9,442 nt of DNA from the NCBI GenBank assembly GCA_937875805.1, contig CALFHG010000247.1, positions 1 through 9,442 on the forward strand, read 5' to 3'. Under the pieces are notes generated by a model that did not search any database, was not told the origin of the DNA, and worked only from the letters and a program-made list of their open reading frames with translations. This stretch comes from an uncultured Nitrosopumilaceae archaeon. Its GTDB lineage: Archaea; Thermoproteota; Nitrososphaeria; Nitrososphaerales; Nitrosopumilaceae. A program made the position numbers and the translations under genes. Shown here piece by piece: positions 5,684 through 9,442 of this stretch (position 1 is the first letter of the stretch; each line of letters starts with the position of its first letter).

Positions 5684-7144
5684 CTATTGGAATGGATCAA
5701 TGAAAGGACAATTAACTATATGATCGCTATTAATTGGTCGAGCAATACTAACTGATAACATGTCATCAGCATGAAATGCATCAATATCTGACCTTGTTTC
5801 TAGAATTTTTGCAGATTTTGCATCATTCCATTCAACCAGATAGATTCTCCACATTGGGCTATAATTTACATCTCCAAGTGAAGCTCCAGCAATACCTGGT
5901 TGAAATCCTAGTGGACCAGAACCAACTATTCCATTTTTAAATTGAAAAAGATCAACTGCTCCAGAATGAGCAATTAGATTTGCTGAACTTGGAGAAGAGA
6001 CAACTCCCATTGATTCAGCAGGTCCAGATGGTGTGGCATCAGTTACAATATAGTAAATTGTTCTTCCATCAGGCCCCCAACCTCTATGAGCTACAAAAGT
6101 TACAGTCATTTCTTCTTCATTAATTTCAATTATTTGGCCTCCGCTGTAAGACATTTCATCAGTAATTTCTTTGTCTGAACGAACTATCATTTGTCCATCA
6201 GGCCAAATTATTTGAGGAGTGTTTAGAACAATTCTTGTTTCATTAAATTCAATTCTACCACCTTCTTCAGCTGCAATAATATCTGTTGCAGATTTAAATT
6301 CAATTTCTTTTTGACCTACTTTCCAAGTAACTTCAATTATAGAATTTAAGGCACTATATTGTGATTTTTGTGATGGGGTACTAGAAAATACTTCATTTTG
6401 AAATCCATAAATTCCATCACCTTTCACTCCATTTTTAAAAACAAATAATTTTTGAAGTGTGTTTTCTGGAACATCTGCGAGTATTGATGCAAGTTCTATA
6501 TTCCATTCTTGTTTTTCTGAAATAATTTTTGTATAATCTTCATCACTGCCATCAGTTATTATGTAAAGAACTTGATTTCCTTCATAGATTCCTGTGTGCA
6601 TTGGAATTGTAGCTGGAACATTAGTTCTTGAAAGTAATGATGATACATCTTTTTCCAATTCAATTTTTTGCATTATAACTTCAGTAGGTTGTCCTCTAAT
6701 CCATCCATCTACACTAACTGTAGAAGTAAATTCCTTAGAATTTGAAGTGTGTAATCCAAGTGCAGATCCTGTAAACTCAAACGAGCCTGAATTTTTCTGT
6801 AAATCAATTAATGATAATCCATAGATAGTTTTTCCATCAACAGTCCATGTAGGTTGACCTTTTGATTCTCGTAAATTAATTTCATGCAAAACAACAATCT
6901 GTGCAGGTTCACTTGAGGTAAATGTCATAGAGCCATCATAGATTGTTCCCTCATTAGGAGATAAAATAAGTGAAAATTGATGATTTTCATGCCCTTGAGC
7001 AGGATCTTGAGAAGATGTTATAGTCTGAGTAAAGTGAAATTTTTTCCTAGAACCTGCATCAACAAATTGATCAGATGTAGAAGATACAAAAATTATACCA
7101 ACTGCAAAAATTCCAATTATTAACAAAGATTGAAGTTTATTCAA
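5684..7144 (-). CDS. Secreted protein with internal duplication, function unknown
   Basis: A 486-residue exported protein that I do not recognise. Residues 7-20 form the hydrophobic core of a signal peptide; cleavage is likely near DQFVDA-GS (about residue 30). Residues 37-165 look like a beta-rich domain (QPTWTVDGKTIYGLSLID, then SVDGWIRGQPTEV). Two related units follow: about 183-310 and 353-480. Shared marks are Y-I-x-TD (194-198, 365-369), FKNG(V/I)xGxGxxGFQ (236-249, 402-415), YS then V-x-W (263-274, 428-439) and a terminal TDI/SDI (287-289, 452-454). Each ends in a similar strand; only the second has a cysteine, in HIVNCPF (475-481). The TTG at 7144 gives a good n-region, and AATTTAAG (- strand, centre about 7170) lies about 26 bases upstream. 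It probably acts outside the cell membrane; there is no C-terminal anchor or lipobox. Confidence 0.85.
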   Translation of the reverse strand: MNKLQSLLIIGIFAVGIIFVSSTSDQFVDAGSRKKFHFTQTITSSQDPAQGHENHQFSLILSPNEGTIYDGSMTFTSSEPAQIVVLHEINLRESKGQPTWTVDGKTIYGLSLIDLQKNSGSFEFTGSALGLHTSNSKEFTSTVSVDGWIRGQPTEVIMQKIELEKDVSSLLSRTNVPATIPMHTGIYEGNQVLYIITDGSDEDYTKIISEKQEWNIELASILADVPENTLQKLFVFKNGVKGDGIYGFQNEVFSSTPSQKSQYSALNSIIEVTWKVGQKEIEFKSATDIIAAEEGGRIEFNETRIVLNTPQIIWPDGQMIVRSDKEITDEMSYSGGQIIEINEEEMTVTFVAHRGWGPDGRTIYYIVTDATPSGPAESMGVVSSPSSANLIAHSGAVDLFQFKNGIVGSGPLGFQPGIAGASLGDVNYSPMWRIYLVEWNDAKSAKILETRSDIDAFHADDMLSVSIARPINSDHIVNCPFIDPFQ

Positions 7145-7166
7145 TAGATATTCTTAAAATTATTGC

Positions 7167-7174
7167 CTTAAATT
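7167..7174 (-). promoter_or_regulatory. TATA-like box for secreted-protein gene
   Basis: On the - strand this reads AATTTAAG, centred about 26 bases before the TTG at 7144, in the 37-base gap after the aspartate kinase stop. Position fits a leaderless start, but the sequence is only a moderate TATA match in AT-rich DNA. Confidence 0.4.
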
Positions 7175-7181
7175 ATTTGTC

Positions 7182-8585
7182 TTAATTGATTTTATCTAAT
7201 GTAAATTCATCATGTAAAGCTCGAATAGATGCATTTGTGTCAGAATTTTTTACAACAAATGCAAGATTTAGCTCAGATGAACCTTGTGTAATCATTGAGA
7301 CATTTATTTTATTTTTCTCAATTGCACCAAAAACTTTTGCAGCAACTCCAATTGTTCCCCTCATTCCTGAACCAATTAATGCAATTATTGCAACATTTGT
7401 AGTAACATCTAATTTTTTAATAATTTTTCCCAACAATTCCATCTCTAATACACTGACAGCTTTGTCAAGATCTGCATTCTTTACTACAATTGTAATACTT
7501 GATTCAGAAGGATTTTGAGAGATCATCATTACGTTGATTCCAGCTTTTGCTAATGTTGCAAATATCTTGGCAGCAGTTCCTGGTGTTCCGACCATACTAC
7601 CCCCTTGAACATCAATTAATCCATTATTTTGAACGTAACTTACACATTTTATCTTATTTTTAACAGCAGAGGAAGTAGATGCAGAAACCAGAGTTCCCTC
7701 ATTTTTTGTATTGAAAGAATTTCTAATTTTCATAGGAATTTTCTTAGCTAATAGAGGCTCAAATGTACGTGGATGAATTTGCTTTGCACCAAACAAAGCC
7801 ATTTCAATTGCTTCTATGTATGATACTTCTTTGAGTAATTTTGCATTTTTCACAATCTTTGGGTCTGCAGTCATTAAACCATCTACATCACTCATCAACC
7901 AAATCTCATCTGCTTTAATGCAAGAACCTACAATTGTTGCAGAATAATCAGAACCTCCTCTGCCAAAAGTAGTTACATGTCCATGTTGATCAGCACCAAC
8001 AAATCCTCCTACAACTGGAATTATTTTTTTTGATAATTGAGCATCTATAGTTTTTGATACTCTTAATCGAGTTGTATCCATGAGTGGTTTTGATTCACTA
8101 AAATTAGAATCAGTGACAATTCCTACTTCCTTACCGGTAAAAGGAATTGATTTTATTCCAGAATCGTTTATTGCAGATGAAACTAATTTTATTGATAATC
8201 TTTCTCCAAATGAAAATAGATAATCCATTGTTCTAGGTGTTACTTCGCCCAATAGTACCATTCCATCAATTAATGCAACAAGTTCAGCAAAGTCTTCATC
8301 ATATTTTAAAAGTAATTTTTTTCTTATATCAGATTTTTTGATTGTCTGTTTAGCTAATTGTTTATGTCTATTGGTAATTTTTGATGCAAGTTGTTCTGCT
8401 TTTGATTTATTTTCTTTATTTATTGATTCAGAAATTTCAATTAGATCATCAGTAGTTCCACTAGTTGCAGAACAAACAACTACAATTTGATTTTTCTTTG
8501 ATAATTCATTAAGATTGGAAGATATATCTTGAATATTTTTTGCAGTAGAAATTGATGTTCCACCATATTTTATTACAAGTCTCAA
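7182..8585 (-). CDS. lysC: Aspartate kinase
   Basis: Phosphorylates L-aspartate to 4-aspartyl phosphate, the first step towards lysine, threonine and methionine, in the cytoplasm. It has 467 residues, normal for a monofunctional enzyme. The amino-acid kinase domain fills about residues 1-300: KYGGTS (6-11), FSFGERLS (124-131), GRGGSDYSA (208-216) and SDVDGLMTADP (232-242). Two ACT domains follow at about 320-390 and 396-465, with the paired signatures ISQNPSESSITIVVKN and ITQGSSELNLAFVVKN. These regulatory domains usually bind end-product amino acids, so feedback inhibition is expected, but the effector cannot be read. No homoserine dehydrogenase domain is fused. The start is TTG at 8585, placing KYGGTS at the usual distance from the N-terminus. 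Neighbours are unrelated in function. Confidence 0.95.
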   Translation of the reverse strand: MRLVIKYGGTSISTAKNIQDISSNLNELSKKNQIVVVCSATSGTTDDLIEISESINKENKSKAEQLASKITNRHKQLAKQTIKKSDIRKKLLLKYDEDFAELVALIDGMVLLGEVTPRTMDYLFSFGERLSIKLVSSAINDSGIKSIPFTGKEVGIVTDSNFSESKPLMDTTRLRVSKTIDAQLSKKIIPVVGGFVGADQHGHVTTFGRGGSDYSATIVGSCIKADEIWLMSDVDGLMTADPKIVKNAKLLKEVSYIEAIEMALFGAKQIHPRTFEPLLAKKIPMKIRNSFNTKNEGTLVSASTSSAVKNKIKCVSYVQNNGLIDVQGGSMVGTPGTAAKIFATLAKAGINVMMISQNPSESSITIVVKNADLDKAVSVLEMELLGKIIKKLDVTTNVAIIALIGSGMRGTIGVAAKVFGAIEKNKINVSMITQGSSELNLAFVVKNSDTNASIRALHDEFTLDKIN

Positions 8586-8609
8586 TTCAAAATACCTGAA
8601 CTAGTTAAT

Positions 8610-8617
8610 CTTTAAAT
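8610..8617 (-). promoter_or_regulatory. TATA-like box for aspartate kinase
   Basis: On the - strand this reads ATTTAAAG, centred about 28 bases before the TTG at 8585. It lies in the 35-base gap after the PCNA stop, so aspartate kinase probably has its own promoter even if some PCNA transcripts read through. Confidence 0.5.
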
Positions 8618-8620
8618 GCT

Positions 8621-9367
8621 TTAACTTTCTACGCGTGGAGCCAGGTAAAAGTGGATTCTACCAATATTTGCTACTTTAAATTCAATTCTAAGGGGTTTTG
8701 CGCTTGAAAATTCGCATGTAATTGAGCCTGCATTGGAACCCACTGCTTTTACTACTGGATTTAGATATTCAAGACTGTAAGTACCAATACTGTCTGCTTT
8801 TGAAGAAATTTCTTCAATTTCTTTATCATCTTTGTCTAGTTCGATTACAACCTCTCCAGAATCGCCTTTTCCTGAAAAGTCTCCTTTAGAATCAGATGTT
8901 TGTATTGTAAGATAATCAGATACAACCTGTACATCACCAAGAATTTTATCAAACTTTGAAGAAGTCAAAACAATTTTTGCATCATAAGGGATTTTTGGTA
9001 ATGGTGTATCAGTTGCAGAACTTTCAATTAAACGCATTTTATATTTTTTATTTTTTCCAACTGTTACAAGTAACATGTTTTGTTCAGAGATACCAATCTC
9101 AATACTATCTTTTTTATCAGCTCTTTTAATAATTTTTGAAAATTCATCAATTCTTACTCCAAATTTAATATCGCTATCACATTCATATTTTTCAAATGCA
9201 GAATTAGGCCATGAAATATCAATAAGAGCTACATGTGATGGATCCATTCCTCTAAAAGTAATTCCTTCTGCAGTTGCGACAAAAGTTGCTTCTTCAACAA
9301 GTGTGGAGATTGCAGAAATGATAGCTTTTAGATCATCCGATCCACTTGTTTTTGCTCCAAAAGTCAA
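8621..9367 (-). CDS. pcn: DNA polymerase sliding clamp PCNA
   Basis: The replication clamp, which forms a ring round DNA and tethers the polymerase, ligase, FEN1 and other PIP-box partners. It has 248 residues, the standard archaeal length, with two clamp domains joined by a connecting loop around residues 111-127 (MRLIESSATDTPLPKIP). GMDPSHVALIDISW (40-53) is the conserved N-domain segment, and KPLRIEF (224-230) with the end LAPRVES is the C-terminal region that partner proteins touch. A single PCNA implies a homotrimer if no second copy exists elsewhere. The start is TTG at 9367; no ATG occurs between it and the upstream in-frame stop. The gene follows the transcription factor S stop by 34 bases on the same strand, so the two may be co-transcribed, although a weak GTTTAACT box sits about 30 bases upstream. 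Confidence 0.96.
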   Translation of the reverse strand: MTFGAKTSGSDDLKAIISAISTLVEEATFVATAEGITFRGMDPSHVALIDISWPNSAFEKYECDSDIKFGVRIDEFSKIIKRADKKDSIEIGISEQNMLLVTVGKNKKYKMRLIESSATDTPLPKIPYDAKIVLTSSKFDKILGDVQVVSDYLTIQTSDSKGDFSGKGDSGEVVIELDKDDKEIEEISSKADSIGTYSLEYLNPVVKAVGSNAGSITCEFSSAKPLRIEFKVANIGRIHFYLAPRVES

Positions 9368-9401
9368 ATCAATTTTATTGTCTTTATGTTCCAGTTAAAC
9401 C

Positions 9402-9442
9402 TTATGTGTAATCACGCCAGGTGTATTTACATTTTTGACAAC
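9402..9442 (-). CDS. Transcription factor S, last 12 residues only
   Basis: Only the C-terminal tip is in the window; two bases of the preceding codon are at the edge. The - strand frame starting at 9440 reads CQKCKYTWRDYT followed by TAA (9404-9402). The CxxC, the aromatic-Thr-Trp-Arg and the Asp-Tyr end match the second half of the C-terminal zinc ribbon of archaeal transcription factor S (TFIIS/RPB9-like), which rescues stalled RNA polymerase by stimulating transcript cleavage. TFS beside PCNA is a known archaeal arrangement, which supports the call. The fragment is very short, so the name rests on the motif and context. RNA polymerase subunit M-like annotations describe the same family. 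Confidence 0.72.
   Translation of the reverse strand, partial: CQKCKYTWRDYT

Noticed and set aside
6594..6824. 76-codon + strand frame inside the secreted-protein gene
   Set aside because: Antisense shadow; the - strand protein has a signal peptide and repeats.
7186..7518. 110-codon + strand frame antisense to the aspartate kinase ACT domains
   Set aside because: The ACT signatures are on the other strand; hydrophobic composition is a reverse-reading artefact.
9075..9398. 107-codon + strand frame over the PCNA start
   Set aside because: Fully antisense to PCNA and its leader; no motif.
9395..9442. Alternative - strand frame reading VVKNVNTPGVITHKV-stop
   Set aside because: Also open to the window edge, but the neighbouring frame reads CQKCKYTWRDYT-stop, a recognisable TFS ending, so this one is out of frame.

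Overview
The window looks like core chromosome of a low-GC ammonia-oxidising archaeon, probably Nitrosopumilus-like (Nitrososphaeria/Thaumarchaeota). The evidence is an archaeal PCNA next to the end of a transcription factor S gene, an archaeal/crenarchaeal-type tyrosyl-tRNA synthetase, a cobalamin-pathway methyltransferase, a tiny two-finger C2H2-like protein, many TTG starts, and TATA-like boxes 24-31 bases before start codons, as expected for leaderless archaeal transcripts. I see no mobile element, CRISPR array, tRNA or rRNA. No gap between genes exceeds about 100 bases.

Left part (1-2650): the C-terminal two thirds of a PfkB/ribokinase-family kinase is followed on the + strand by an all-alpha dUTPase-like pyrophosphohydrolase. 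Converging on it from the - strand is a probable operon: a DegT/DnrJ-type PLP aminotransferase whose stop overlaps the GTG start of a free-standing MtrA-like protein (resembling the corrinoid-binding subunit of methanogen methyltransferase). The two converging genes end inside a perfect 24-bp palindrome.

Middle (2650-4846): a divergent promoter region drives the aminotransferase one way and a four-helix membrane protein the other. Then come a two-zinc-finger mini-protein, a convergent 69-residue protein of unknown function, and tyrosyl-tRNA synthetase.

Right part (4843-9442): a head-to-tail - strand series, read right to left: transcription factor S (last codons only), PCNA, aspartate kinase, a secreted protein with an internal duplication, and CobJ/CbiH. 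Gaps are 34-46 bases and most carry their own TATA-like box, so this may be a run of individually promoted genes rather than one operon.

Most genes are housekeeping: tRNA charging, amino-acid synthesis, DNA replication, nucleotide hygiene and B12 synthesis. The least explained parts are the aminotransferase/MtrA-like pair, the duplicated secreted protein, the membrane protein, and the palindromic joints where convergent genes interlock.
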